In this document: positions 22,422-34,839 of the stretch, in pieces
Position numbering within the stretch: the first letter of the stretch is position 1
Layout of the letters: every line of letters starts with the position of its first letter
Assembly (NCBI GenBank): GCA_963277665.1
Contig: OY728120.1
Coordinates: 945,239,195-945,303,194, forward strand
Origin: Viscum album
Lineage: Eukaryota > Streptophyta > Magnoliopsida > Santalales > Viscaceae
DNA: 64,000 bases
Direction: 5' to 3'
Notes under the pieces: generated by a model
Database searches by the model: none
What the model was told of the DNA's origin: nothing
What the model saw: only the letters and a program-made list of their open reading frames with translations
Program-made: the position numbers and the translations under genes

Positions 22422-24750
22422 TATGACATCTCACCTTTTAATTAAATAAAATTACATTACATTTTACAAACGGAGGATCTTTTTAAGTGTAGTGTCTTAG
22501 AAAAAAGGTACATAATACATGAAATCATAAATAATTCTTCTATTCCACTTGAAAGGCTTCTACAATGTTCTTACTATGTACAATTATTTCATCTCATAAT
22601 TGGGGGACATATATCAATGGAAAGGGTGTGCATAAGGCCTAGTAAAGGAAAACAGGGGAAAATGATTACTAGTGATCATGAGGAATATCAATTTGAACTT
22701 ATGGACATACATAAAGTCATGAGAATGTGGATTATAATAATTAAACAAACATGAATAATAAATTTCAAATGTGGATACAACAATTAATTGAGTTAATCAT
22801 AAGCATATCACCAAGTTTTAACATCAAGGTGTCATAAAAATTACCAAGGTTATTCACCAAGGTATTGTAAAACATGTCATCTCTATAGATTAAATTTTTT
22901 AACCAATTAATTAGAGTGTTATATGGGTGAAACCTTTATTTTTTTAACTGTTTTGATTCCAAAATATCACAACAAAACATCTCAAAAATAACTTGTAGAG
23001 AATAAAATAAATGCGTTTTGCACCAAAATCATGGTGTTTTAAAAACTTCTTAAAAACATGATCATTATATCATTTACAACCCACGGAAAGGGAATGAGGG
23101 ATTTATGTATGTAAATCACCAAATAAAATAAATAATTTTAACTTATATGTGAATACACAAGGAGAATAAAATGGTTTTGGTATTCAGGTAATAAAATAAA
23201 TGAATTTCTCGAGAAAAAGTTGGGATATTTTGAGAAAAAAAATCGGCAGCATAACGGGTACAAAATATGGTTTTATAAAACATTACAAAGATTTGGGAAA
23301 AGGGTATCCCATTCATAAAATAATATTGATATAGTAATTTTATGTAAAAAATGTGCGTAAAAACATTTTATGAAAATTTTAAAGTCATACCACATTAAAA
23401 AAAACATAAAAGGAAAAGAGAATATCAAATTTTCCCTTACTAAGAATGGTGTTCCTAGAACATGAGGATTGATACCTTGAGTTATTTAGTACACATTGAG
23501 AGGACTCCTTGAGAGGTAATACTACCATATATTCTTTTATAAATAATTTTAGTGAATGGATATGGAGAAATGGGTTTGGTATTTATAGAAAAAGAGAAGG
23601 ATTTTTTTATTAATTTCTTTCAATAACTCGTTATTTATTTTTCAAAATGCATGGGCTTTCTCATGATATTTTCCCATGGTATTGGACAATTAGGACACAT
23701 ATTAAATTATTTTATCCATAATATTAGACTATAATTTTATATTACTTGTTGCATCATTATGATTTCATTAAAAAATTTCAAAAAATTCAAACTGTATTTT
23801 TTACTATTCAGGAATTACTAGTGTATTTTATAAAATTATCATAAATTCACCTACCTTAATATTGACATTCTGGAATCTAAAATAACATTTATTTTATTAT
23901 TTTTATTTTCTAAATTTTATGAAAATGACATTTAAAATTAAATAACCTTGTTTATTAAAAATAATAGCACAAATAAAATGCATAGTACAACTTTAGACAC
24001 ATGAAAACAAATCTTATCATTTAGATTTAAATAATAGTGTTTTAATGATACTATTTCATTAAAATAATCACTATTCATAATACCTTAATTTAATATAATA
24101 ATTATATAATTTTATTGAAAAATTAATTTAAAAATTCACTGTGTTTTTAATGCAAACTATTCTCAAAATTGAAAATGATGGAAAATAATTTTATTTATAC
24201 AAAGGTTTTACACATTAATTAACTAGGGACATATCACATTAACCCTAATAATACCTACACACAATACAAGGTAAAGATGTGAGATTGTGAAAGACTCTTG
24301 GGACAGCACTAATAACTCGCATGATTGGTAATTTCCACCAAATTGAACTTCTACTATATGCGATTTCATTCAAGCTTAATGAGTTGAAGCTCATCCTGGG
24401 AAGGGTCCAGATCAAAGCCCAGTGATGCTACCTCCATCCAAATCTCTGAAAAATAGGCTTCCTATTACATGATTCTATTGGATGAGGCTATATACTCTTA
24501 TTTTTGTATTAATTTTTCTTTTATTATTTCTATTAATAAACAATGATTATAATCTTAAAATTATTATTTTTTCTAATTGTCATATTGAAAAATGGTCATA
24601 ATTGACCAACAGTCATATAATGGTAAAAACATGATGGTTACAATTCAATTATACTTACTTCATTGGAAAATGGATATAGTTTTTATTGAGTATAAAAATA
24701 ATCAAAAAAATTGGAAACAAAATTTTACTCAAAAAGTAAAGGTTGTTACA
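22422..24750 (-). repeat. 3' LTR of element E
   Basis: On the minus strand it starts TGTAACAACC at 24750, just after the purine tract, and ends near GATGTCATA at 22422. It aligns with 29742-31901. A minus-strand TATAAATACC-type promoter lies at 23578-23587. A CTTTACTAGG...CACCC block lies at 22621-22648. Confidence 0.8.
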
Positions 24751-24762
24751 TTCTTCCCCCTT
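24751..24762 (-). other. Polypurine tract of element E
   Basis: Minus-strand AAGGGGGAAGAA directly before the LTR start, overlapping the end of the pol frame as is usual in Tekay-type elements. Confidence 0.8.
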
Positions 24763-26185
24763 ATGAAATTTCATCCCAAAAAATTCAAATCGTGCAATCA
24801 GAAGAAAAAAAATGCGGCGGTATTTCTTCCACCTTATTTCCTTCAGTTCCCACATCACTTCTTCATATTTGTTCTTCCTCTACAACAATTTAATGAGGTG
24901 GGTAGTGCTGTTGCGTAGAACCTTGTATCTACGGTCCAAGATCTCCACCAACGACTCCTCATAAGATAGGTCATGTTACAGGTGTACCAACTCTAGAATT
25001 AGTACATGCGAATGGTTGGGTATGTACTTCCTCCAAAGAGATATGTGGAATGCACTATTAACTTGTGCTGTATTTGGAGGAAGTTAAAGTCCATAGGTTG
25101 TGGTTCCTATGAAAACAAAGATTTTATAAGGTCCAATGTACCTATTTCTGACCTTACATTTCCTCCCAAACCTCATGATTCTATTTCAATGTGAAATTTG
25201 AAAGAACAATTTATCACTAAAATCAAACTCCAAGTCCCTTTGATGGTTCTCATCATAACTCTTCTTCTGACCCTGACAAGCCTTTATGTGTTGTTCGATG
25301 GAATGAACGTTTTCTATAAACTCGTTCACAAGATCGGGACCAAGAAGCTTTCTCTCACCAACTTAATCCCACAAGTAGGAGTTCTACATAACATCTCGTA
25401 CAATCATTCATAGGTTTCCATTTGAATACTCAAATGGATGTTGTTGTTGTATGAGAACTCCATTGATGGGATATGTTGATCCCAACCACTTTTATTTCCA
25501 TTGATCAAGTTTTATATATGTCAATGAGTGTCTAAATAGTACTTTCAGATTAGCAATCAGTTTTGGTATGATAGGTCACACTGAAATTCAATTAAATATT
25601 CTGATCATGTTGAAGACTTCTCAATACTTTTGATGTGAACCATGTATAACAATCAAATATGATAGAGAGTGGTTCCCCATGAATCCATTCCACTTCCTTT
25701 ACATATATCTTGGCATGTTTATTGAGTGAAAAATATTCCCAAATAGAGATAAAATGGGATATCATGGTGGGATGGTCCACTATAACCCATATCGCATAAT
25801 ATCCTTTGGTTGTTTTGGGTAGACCAGTGACAAAGTCCATAGATATATTATCCTGATTCCATGTTGATATGGTTAGAGGTTTTAATACCCCTTTAAGACG
25901 TTTTCATTGTGCCTTCTCTTTTTGACACACCATGTATCTTGTGCTATAGTTGGCAATCTCCATTTTCATGTTATCACACCAATAATGATAACAAAGGTCC
26001 CTATACATTTTAGAAATTCTAGGATGTATAGAGAAATTAGATCTATGAGCTTCATCAATCAGCTTCACCCTTATTTCTAGAGTAGATGATACATAAATCC
26101 ATGTACAAACATTCAGTACACCATCATGATCAGTATTGAACTCATGAAACTTCCCATTCATCACAATCTCTATCATCTTCTGCAA
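24763..26185 (-). pseudogene. Integrase and chromodomain-like tail of element E
   Basis: Minus strand. The 26185-25904 stretch is the zinc-binding N-terminus: KLIDEAHRS, then HPRISKMYRDL, HYWCDNMK and VCQKEKA, keeping the H-H-C-C pattern. The core at 25840-25592 starts MDFVTGLP and keeps the second aspartate region (FDCYTWFTS), then breaks. The rest of the core is full of stops. The C-terminus at about 25070-24790 is clear: HISLWRKYIPNHSHVL, DLSYEESLVEILDR, LLWRKNKYEEVMWELKE, which is the tail and chromodomain-like end of plant chromoviruses. Family knowledge: integrase inserts element cDNA in the nucleus and the chromodomain can bias targeting. This copy is inactive. Confidence 0.75.
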
Positions 26186-26289
26186 AAAAGGACCATCCCT
26201 TTATGATTTCTTGATCTTCTCTAGTAATGACAGTTGAGAAATCATTTGGGATAGGGTTGATGATGAGCCGTTTTTATGAACCACATGCC

Positions 26290-27620
26290 CTATTTTACTA
26301 GGCATTTAATCAAAGGATCTCTTTTAATCCTCAACATTTCTATCAAAATTGGGTCTTTTTTACTTAATGCATTAGTCACTTTGTTTTCTCTTCTAGGATG
26401 ATAATGAATTGAACAATCATAGTATCTATGAAGTTCTAACCATATCCTATTCCTCATGTTCAATTAATTTTTTGTAAAAATATACTACAAACATTTATGG
26501 TGGATGTATATATCACATTTCTCCCCATAAAGAGTGTTTTTTCATATCTTTATAGTAAAAACTACTATGGACAACTATATTTCATGCATATGATAGTTTT
26601 GATCGTGATGCTTCAACTATCAAGTTTCATAAGAAATAACCTTGTCAAATTTCATGAGGAAACATCAATGACCTTTCATAGATTCATCATTAAAAATAAT
26701 AAATCTTTATCTCATAGTGGGTATAGTTAACACATGTATAATAACCAATCTCTTATTCAGCTCTTAGAAACATTCTTCCCATCCTTTTAATGATGAACTT
26801 GGCCACTTTCTGAGTAAACTTGGTTAGTGGACCATAAATTGATTAAATGTTTTTCAAAAACCTTTTATAATGTCCTTATAAAAATTGGGGCCTAGGAATC
26901 ATAGTTATTTATATAGGCTAAGGACACACCTCTACAATGTTTTTCTTTGTAGGGTCAACTGAGATTCCATCATTTGTTACAATATTCCCCTTGAAAGCAA
27001 CTTGTTATAACCAAAATTCACAGTTGAATAAATTTCCAAAGAGCCTATCCTTTTTCAAGGATTTCAATATAACCCTTAGATGAACCTAATAATCCTCATG
27101 GGTTTAAGAATATATTAGAATATCACCAATAAAAACTACCACAATGTTATCAAAGTAGTCCTTAAATACTTTATTCATCAAATCCATAAAAATAGCAGGT
27201 TCATTTGTTAATATGAAATGTATAACAAAAAACACATAATTCCCATATACTTATTAGAAGGAATTCATTGGAATATCTTTTTTATTTACCCTCAATTAAT
27301 GATAACTAGATCAAAGTTCAATATTAGAGAACAATTGTGCCCCATGAAGCTGGTCAAATAAATCATCAATTCATAGAAGAGGGTACTTATTCTTTAATAT
27401 GATCCTATTAAGTTCCCCATAATCAATTCATAACTGTATTGATTCATCTTTATTCTTCACAAATATAATAGTTTCTCCCCAAGGATACACACATGGAAAT
27501 ATAAACCCCCTATCCAAAATATCTTGGAGTTGTTTCATTAATTCCACCATCTCTACATTTTCCATTCTATACGGGGCTATTGAAATCTGCATGGGACCAG
27601 GCATGAGTTCAATGGATAAC
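26290..27620 (-). pseudogene. RT and RNase H of element E
   Basis: RT reads from about 27600: GPMQISIAPYRME, ILDRGFIFPCVYPWGE, IFVKNKDESIQL, LFDQLHGAQLFS. The catalytic box reads FIGDILIYS (27122-27133), so one of the two catalytic aspartates has become glycine. RNase H and the connection follow to about 26290, with IHYHPRRENKV-T-NALS near 26370-26440. Stops interrupt every few dozen codons. Loss of the catalytic aspartate would by itself abolish polymerase activity. Confidence 0.7.
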
Positions 27621-27869
27621 TCTACCTTTCTTTTAGGGGGAGGAAAATGTAAATTCTTATGAAATTAATTAATGTACTCCTAAATGATGTGGGCATTCTT
27701 TATTCATACAATTTCATTTCCTTATTCATCTTCACCAATCATTTTCATAAATAAGTCTATGGGTGGTGCTTCTAGACAATGCTCATGTCGAGCTATCTCA
27801 ACATTGACTACAATTATAGGTTTTTCATTCAAGACTACTGATATTTCAATTCATATATAGTTGATCATA

Positions 27870-28140
27870 GTATTATACATTGCGATATAGTTCATCCCTA
27901 GTATAATGTCAAATTCCATCATAGGAATGACTATAATATTTGCGATGAGATTCTGCTTTCCCATGTAAATACTATAGTTTCTATACAATATTTATTTTTG
28001 GATGATCCCTCTATGAATCTTGAATGATAGTTCTATATCTATAATTTTATGTATTGATTCAATATTCTTTGAAAACATAGATGAAATAAAATAATGCGTA
28101 GAACCAAAATCAGATAAAGTACATGCTAGTTTGAATAGAA
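27870..28140 (-). pseudogene. Aspartic protease of element E
   Basis: Minus-strand SDFGSTHYFIS near 28090-28130 is the active-site region. The usual D-S-G has become D-F-G, consistent with a single C-to-T change. Downstream FDIILGMNY near 27890-27915 matches the second conserved ILGMDW-type motif. A stop lies between them. Confidence 0.65.
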
Positions 28141-28229
28141 AAATAATAGTACCTACCAACACATCATTTGGTGCTTAAACTCAATCTGTCAAGATAGAAA
28201 AATCAATACATACTCCCTTGACCTATGCT

Positions 28230-29310
28230 AAGGTTGATGGTGATTCCCTTCCATTTCCCTTGGATTTGGATAGTGATTGGTGAAGTATCCAACCTACCCA
28301 CACTTAAAAAAATGAACTTTAGGTAGGTGCAACACCATCATCCCTTTGTCATTTTTGTGATAAGTTGACGCTTCACCTCACTATGATATTTTTTAGCAAT
28401 ATATACTTCTCTTCCACACTTCTAACACTTACCAATCTTGAGAAGAAAGTTCCTCGAATGCTTCTTCCCATATTTGTTTCATGTGGATGTTGCACTTTCT
28501 TTCCTGAGCCTCTTTTCTCAAATATCATCCCTAATATTTACTCTCATGAACTCTTCTTTTTATTCAATTTATGGGACCACTGTGTCTCTCAAAACTCTAG
28601 TTCAACTTTCATATCACTTCTTACTATCTCCTTATAGCTGCCATAATCATGATTGAAATGATTCTTCTGTAGATGGGGTCTTATTCCATCGAATAATATT
28701 TCTACACTTCCCTTAGGATTCATAATAAAATAATTAGTGTCTTGAAAAATTCTTGTGAATTTTCTCTCATAGCTTCCTAGATATTAATTTTCCATCAATT
28801 TCAGCTCTAGTAATTCATTCTCTCTTTTCATTCATATTGAACGATGGAAAATATTTTTTGAAAAATATTCCCCTGAACTCATCCCACTCCATTACTTCAA
28901 TCTTGCCTCTTTGATTCATATTTTTGATCAGCAACCACCACTGATCAGTTACTCCCTCTATGTGGTAAAAACATAGGGAAACATTCTCTTATTATAGAAC
29001 AATGGAGAATAGAAAATACCTCTTGGATAGAGATTATCCACTATTTAGTAATATATGGGTCAGTAGATCCACTAAAAGATTGTGGTCTTTGAAGCATAAA
29101 GGAATAAATGAAAATTTGTTACCATCATGGTGAATCTGGTCTCTCGGATTTATTCTAGTTATTTCCCATAACACGAGACATTTTATTCATCATTCTCATG
29201 AACATTTCCATTCCAGTTTCCATGGGATATTTGTTGGTTCCTAGTCTATTATGCTCACCATTTACACAGTTCTCATATTTCCCACCATTTTCTACAAGAA
29301 TAAAACCCTA
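28230..29310 (-). pseudogene. gag remnant of element E
   Basis: The minus-strand N-terminal part near 29300-29100 reads NGGKYENCVNGEH and MFMRMMNKMSRVMGNN, resembling chromovirus Gag starts. The capsid region to about 28650 is badly broken. The zinc-knuckle area near 28290-28330 retains HFFKCG and little else. The plus-strand ORFs at 28365-28656 are shadows. Confidence 0.55.
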
Positions 29311-29727
29311 GTGATAAATGTATTTCATTTTATAATCTTAAATTTAGAGGGGAACTTCTATGTTATATAACATCATGTTTAAAGATATTATTCATTAAAA
29401 ATAACTAAATTTCGTATAAATCCATTATAATAATTCATAAAAATATTGTGTTTAACCAAAAATATCCCCCAGGAGTGTCAAACAAAGAGGGAAGAAAGGC
29501 CTATTATTTTGAACCAATAACTATTCAATTCTAGCTTCAAGCAACATTTTTGAGTTTTAACCTTTGATACACATCCACTTGTTTGTATCCAGATGGTGAA
29601 TTATTTGTTCAAAAACCACTTAATTAATATTTAACCAAAATACTAGGAATTTTCTCAATATTAAAATGTTTCAATAGTGTTGTTCCTAATGTTTAAAAAT
29701 ACTAAATTCCACAAATAACAAAACTAT

Positions 29728-29739
29728 CCTTTGATACCA
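29728..29739 (-). other. Primer-binding site of element E
   Basis: Minus-strand TGGTATCAAAGG (one G-to-A change in TGGTATCAGAGG), two bases after the 5' LTR end. Confidence 0.8.
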
Positions 29740-29741
29740 AC

Positions 29742-31901
29742 AACGACATCATTCCTTTTTATTACACACATTTTACAAAGAGGTGATCTTTTTAAGTATA
29801 GTTTCTTGGAAAAATGTATATGATAATGAAAACAAAAAACATTATTTTATCCCAATTGAATGGATTCTTCATAATTCATCCTATGTAAAGTTATTTAATC
29901 TCATAACCAGTGGATGTACATCAAAGTAAAGGGTGAGAAAAAGGCCCAGTAAGGGAAAACAAGGGAAATAATTTACTTTTAATCTTGAGGAATATCAATA
30001 TGAACCTAAAAATACATAAAGTCATTAGAAATAGGTATATCATAAGAAATAGAACATGAATCATGCTTTTAAATGTTTTTACTGTAATTAATTGATTCAT
30101 TCATAAGCATATCACCATTGTTTTCACTAAGGTGTCATAAACATTACCAAGGTTATTCACCAAGGTATTGTAAAACATGTCATCTATAGGTATTAAATTA
30201 TTTACCCAATTAATTAGAGTATTATAAGGGATCACACTTCATATTCCATGATTAATTTGATTTTCATAGATCTTAATAAACCATCTCATAAGTAACCCAT
30301 AGAGAATAACAGAAATGGATTTTGTACCAAAATAATGGCGTTTTAAAAAAAACTTAAAAACATGATCATTACATCATTTACGACCCACAAAAATGGAATG
30401 AGGGTTTTATATATGTCAACTAAAGAATAAAATAAATAATTCTGACATATATGTTAATACCCTTGATAATAAAAATATTTCAGTAATTATAGAAGAATAT
30501 AAAATAATTTCTTGATAAAAAAGAGACATTTTGAGAAGAAAAATTGGTCGCATAACTGTTATGAAACATGGTTTTAAAAAACATTAAAAATATATGGAAA
30601 ATGGTATCTAATTAATAAAATAATCATAATTTAGTAAAATTATAGAATAAAAATGACAGAATAACATGGTGTTCATATTTGAAAAACATACCACATGAAA
30701 TAGAACTTGTAAGGAAACGAGAAGTTTATATTTTTACCTTACCTTGAAGAGTGTTTCTAAAACCTGACTATTGGGAACTTTTGGGCTTGAGGAAACCGTG
30801 TGAGGACTTCTTGGGAGGTAATACTACTAGATATTATTTTTCTATGAAATTTAGTGAATGTATATTTATAAATTTGTGGGTATTTAAAGAAAAAGTGAGG
30901 TAGTTTTTTATAAATTTCCTTGGACACTTCGTTAGTGGTTTTTGGAAAAACATGGACTTTATCGTGGTATCGGAAACATTGGAAATGTATTACATTATTC
31001 TATCCATAATAGTAGGCCATAATTTTATATTAATTATTATATCATTTGATAACATTAAACTTATAGAATAACTAAAACTATATTTTTATTATTCATGATA
31101 AACTAAAGTATTTTAAAAAATTATAATATATTCACTCTAACCAAATATTGAAGTTCTGAATTACAAAATTACCTTTATTTTGTGACAATAATTTCTTAAA
31201 TCTAAGAAAATTAAATTTTAAATAAAAATAACCTTGTTTACTAAAAATAATAGAGGATATAAAATGCATAGTGAAGTTTATGACTCATGAAAAAAATTAT
31301 TATGATTTAGATTTATATAAGAGTGTTTTAATGTTACTATTTCATTAAAATAATCTCAATTCATAATACCTTAATTTTATATAATAATTATATAATTTTT
31401 ATCCAAAAAATCATTCTATCAAATTCATCATATTTTTAATACACACTATCCTTAAAACTGAAAAGGATGGGAAAATATTATTTATTCAAAGAGATTGCAC
31501 ATTTTGTAACTAGGTCCTTATCACATAACCCCTTATAAAACCCACATATGGTATAAGGATAAGTTTTTTCATGGTGATAGACTCGTGGGAAGGTTTAGAT
31601 AACATCGCCCGAGTGGTAATTCTAAAAAACTTGAACTTCTCCCATAGGCGATTTCGTTCCAAAGTAATTTTCTTTTGAATTTTTTTTAATAAATAATAAT
31701 TATAATGTTAAAATTGTTATTTTTTCTAATGTTTAAATATAAAAATGATCATAATTGACCAAAAATTTCATTACTGTTGAAACCTAATGGTCACATATCA
31801 ATTATACTTGCTTCAATATAGATGGGATATGGTTTTTTTAGTATAAAATAATACAAAATTTTAGGAAAAAATATTTTATTCAAACATTTGGGGTCATTAC
31901 A
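29742..31901 (-). repeat. 5' LTR of element E
   Basis: Minus strand, starting at 31901 (TGTAATGACC, decayed from TGTAACAACC) and ending at 29742. It aligns with 22422-24750. Its promoter is decayed to TTTAAATACC near 30881. A donor-like AAG/GTAAGG lies near 30740 on the minus strand. Confidence 0.8.
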
Positions 31902-33177
31902 CTCATATTGATGTTCATCCTAGTACTACCAAGATATTTTATGATGTTTCTTATTAGTTCTGGTGGCTATTTTTGAGGTGAGACATTACTAAATTTATAT
32001 CTTGGTGTTGTAAATGTCATCATGTTAATGAATAGAACTAAATTACCTCTTATTTGATTCATCCACTACCTATTCCTACTATTACGTGGGATAAGATCAC
32101 TAGGTACTTTATTTTTAGCTTATCCCATACACCCTTTGTGAGGAATTTAATTTCGGTAGTGATTGACCATCTAACTAAATCCGCCAATTTCATTCCTATA
32201 AGGGATTCATCTGAGGTGGATGATCTGGGTTGGATGTATGATCAGAACTTCATGAGGATTTATGGTATCTCATCAGTAATTGTTTCAGACCGAGGCCTCG
32301 ATTTCACCACAAAATTTTGGGAACACATTTTGAAGGTGATGGGGTGAGATTTCAAGTTGAGCATGGCATACCACCCTAAAAAGAATGGTCAAATAAAGAA
32401 AGCAGGTCATATCTTGTAAGATATTCTTTGGAATGTGTTTTGGATTTAGGAGGCTTGTGGGATATCCATTTAGGACTATTGAGTTTATGTATAAAATAGT
32501 CACCAATACATGTTTCGAATGGTTCCTTTTAAGGTGCTTTATGTTTGGCCATGTCAGTTTCCTTTGTGTTGGGATGAGGTTAGAGAGACCACATTTTGGT
32601 GTTCGATCCTTTTTTAGGAGACTTATGATAAAGTTAATTTGATAAGATAGTGATTTTTTAGGACATATAGTTTCTATAATTTTTATTCCAATCATAGGTG
32701 TCAAAATTTTATTTTTATGTGGGATATTGGGGGTCCCTATAATTGTAACCCCTATTGGGTCAATGTTTTTTGGGTAAGTAAGAGAATCTAATGTCTATGT
32801 ATGTTGGACCTTCTAAAATTACCGAGAGAATTGGTAAGGTGGCATGTAAGTAATCTTTTCCTTCTCAGTTGATGTCAATTCATGACTTGTTCAATATCAT
32901 TCAGTTGAAAAAGTATAACCCAGATATGTCCCATGTGTTGAACTAGGAAGTGTTATAACTGGATCTTGATTTTTCTTTGTTTGAACATCTAGTGTATATT
33001 ATGGATTTGAGGACAAAGTACTTTGGGGAAATTCTATTCCATAGGTCCTAGTTCTTCGGCAGCATGGTAGTGATGAGAATGAGATATGGTAGCAGAAGTC
33101 TTGGGATGAGGAGGAGTATCCATTTATATTCTATAATCAGGCTTTGATTTGATATTCTGAGGGTAGAGAAATTCCAT
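31902..33177 (+). pseudogene. Integrase remainder and C-terminal tail of element C
   Basis: Resumes in the zinc-binding domain with VHPSTTK (about 31911-31931), the second half of the H-H-C-C motif interrupted by E, followed by a W-W-L segment and CCKCH. The core at 32054-32347 reads HPLPIPTITWDKIT, VIDHLTKSANFIPI and IYGISSVIVSDRGLDFTTKFW, keeping the second catalytic aspartate. Then AYHPKKNGQIKKAG, where the usual serine-glutamate is lost. The C-terminal tail near 32880-32950 reads LKKYNPDMSHVL. The SWDEEEYPFIF stretch near 33095-33130 resembles the chromodomain end. Broken by stops. Confidence 0.75.
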
Positions 33178-33189
33178 GGTGGGGAGAAT
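33178..33189 (+). other. Polypurine tract of element C
   Basis: GGTGGGGAGAAT immediately before the 3' LTR start (TATCACATCC, TG changed to TA). Confidence 0.75.
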
Positions 33190-34839
33190 TATCACATCCA
33201 TGATTTTGTTTTGAGCTATTTTTTTATTTTTTTTCTTTCATTTATCTTTGGGTTTCCATTGAGTTTTTATTTAAAAATAAAGATTTTGGGCTTGAAAGTT
33301 TGTGGCCCACATTTTGGGGAAACCATATTCCATTGCCTAGGAAACTATGCTACAAATTTTCTTTTTGGATTGTAGTAAACACATGGTTGATGCACATTTT
33401 GGAAACCCATGTAAGATAATTTTGTTGTATGTTTCTTTTGGATAGTGAGGGATGCACGGTTCATGCATAGTTCATAAAAATGTTAGGGCTAACTATGCAA
33501 CCAATCCAGGACACTAAAAGTGAAAAATTGCCATCATTACCTCTTATTTCCCAAATCAAGTAAGCATCATTCCTCCCAATTTGTTCTTTCTTATAGGATT
33601 TCTCCTCTTACCTATTTGGGTTTTCCGTATCAGTGGGGTTTTTAACATAATAAGGGTTCAATCATGTGTTGTTGTGAAAAATATTGATGGTATTTGTTCA
33701 ATATTTCCTATTTATGGCCTTATGGTGGGACAATTGTGGTTTTTCACTATATTTTATAATTTTACAACTATGAGGTAGTTGGTTCCATGATCACATATTA
33801 TTAGAAGATTTTGTATTTATTTCTCAGTTATTTAAATGTTCTCTATGGATAATTTATGTGCGGAAAAATATTTTTTGGAAAGGTTTTTAGATTCAAATGT
33901 GATGAAAATAGGTTTTATAAAAGAGAGTGGTTATGTTTCATGTTTCCTTCATAGTTATGTTTCTTAAATATTATTTAGTCCTTGTTTGAATGTTGAAAAT
34001 TGTGCTTTCAAAGAGATTTAAAGGTGAGAATGTATTGAAAGTTTATTTTCCAAGAGAAATTGTTTTTGTTACATGTCAAATTATTTTTTGTGCACCTTAA
34101 ATGCTAATTTGAATTGTGAAAGTGATGTTAAGAAAATTATAAAAGTGTTTTTATGTTGGGATGAATTTTAAAGGGTCTTTTCCCATGGAAGTAGTCAGAT
34201 CCCATATGAATTATTCTAGTTTCATTTTCAAATGTAATTCATTAATTGTTCAAGTATTGAGAAATGTATTTATAAATGGTTTTGGTGTGAATTTGAAAGA
34301 GAAATTGTATTTGTTTATATAAAATTGTAGTTTCCATGTGGATTATTATCATTGGATAAATGTGAATTTTGAAAGTGGTGATTTGGGTTTTCTTGATTTT
34401 TGGCATGGGTATGTGAAAGTGAAAGTGTTTTTGATATGTGAAATGGAATTTTATCACAAAGGGAATCTCGAGTATCCAGGTGGGATAACTATTACTAGTA
34501 CACTAGTTGATTCATAATTGGAAGAGGAAAGTATTTATCTAGTAGGATTAATGATAAAACACTATAAAATGTTTGAAATTATCCGAGACCACTGTACCTT
34601 GAGATGGTATCCCCTCTAGTGTCTCATTCATTGGAACCCTGTTAGTTTTTGCAAATGACATGGAGACCACTAGAACATGGGAGTCATTCCCCAATAGTGG
34701 CTCTTTCATGAGGATGTTGTTGGTAGTTGAGTTGGAGTATTTTTATCGCTAATGAATTGGGTCTTTATAGCCCCACTTGTTCTAGTTACCTATTGGGATT
34801 TCCTGTTGTATCTCTTGTGATATTATGCTCATGTGATGT
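33190..34839 (+). repeat. 3' LTR of element C, first part
   Basis: Aligns with the first two thirds of 16251-18725, up to CTCATGTGATGT. It is interrupted at 34839 by element F and resumes at 45474. Confidence 0.8.

Larger units (their letters stand above)
22422..31901 (-). mobile_element. Ty3/gypsy chromovirus E, inserted in C's integrase
   Basis: About 9.5 kb on the minus strand. It has two LTRs of 2.2-2.3 kb, an initiator-Met-type primer site at 29728-29739, a purine tract at 24751-24762, and gag, protease, RT, RNase H, integrase and a chromodomain-like tail in order. Host flanks are CTCAG (22417-22421) and CTCAT (31902-31906), a target duplication with one change. Removing E and one duplicate puts C's integrase frame back in register across the join, supporting these ends. 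Confidence 0.85.

Noticed and set aside
24592..24918. 108-codon plus-strand ORF
   Set aside because: It is a shadow opposite the chromodomain-like tail and LTR start of element E, whose minus-strand reading is recognisable.
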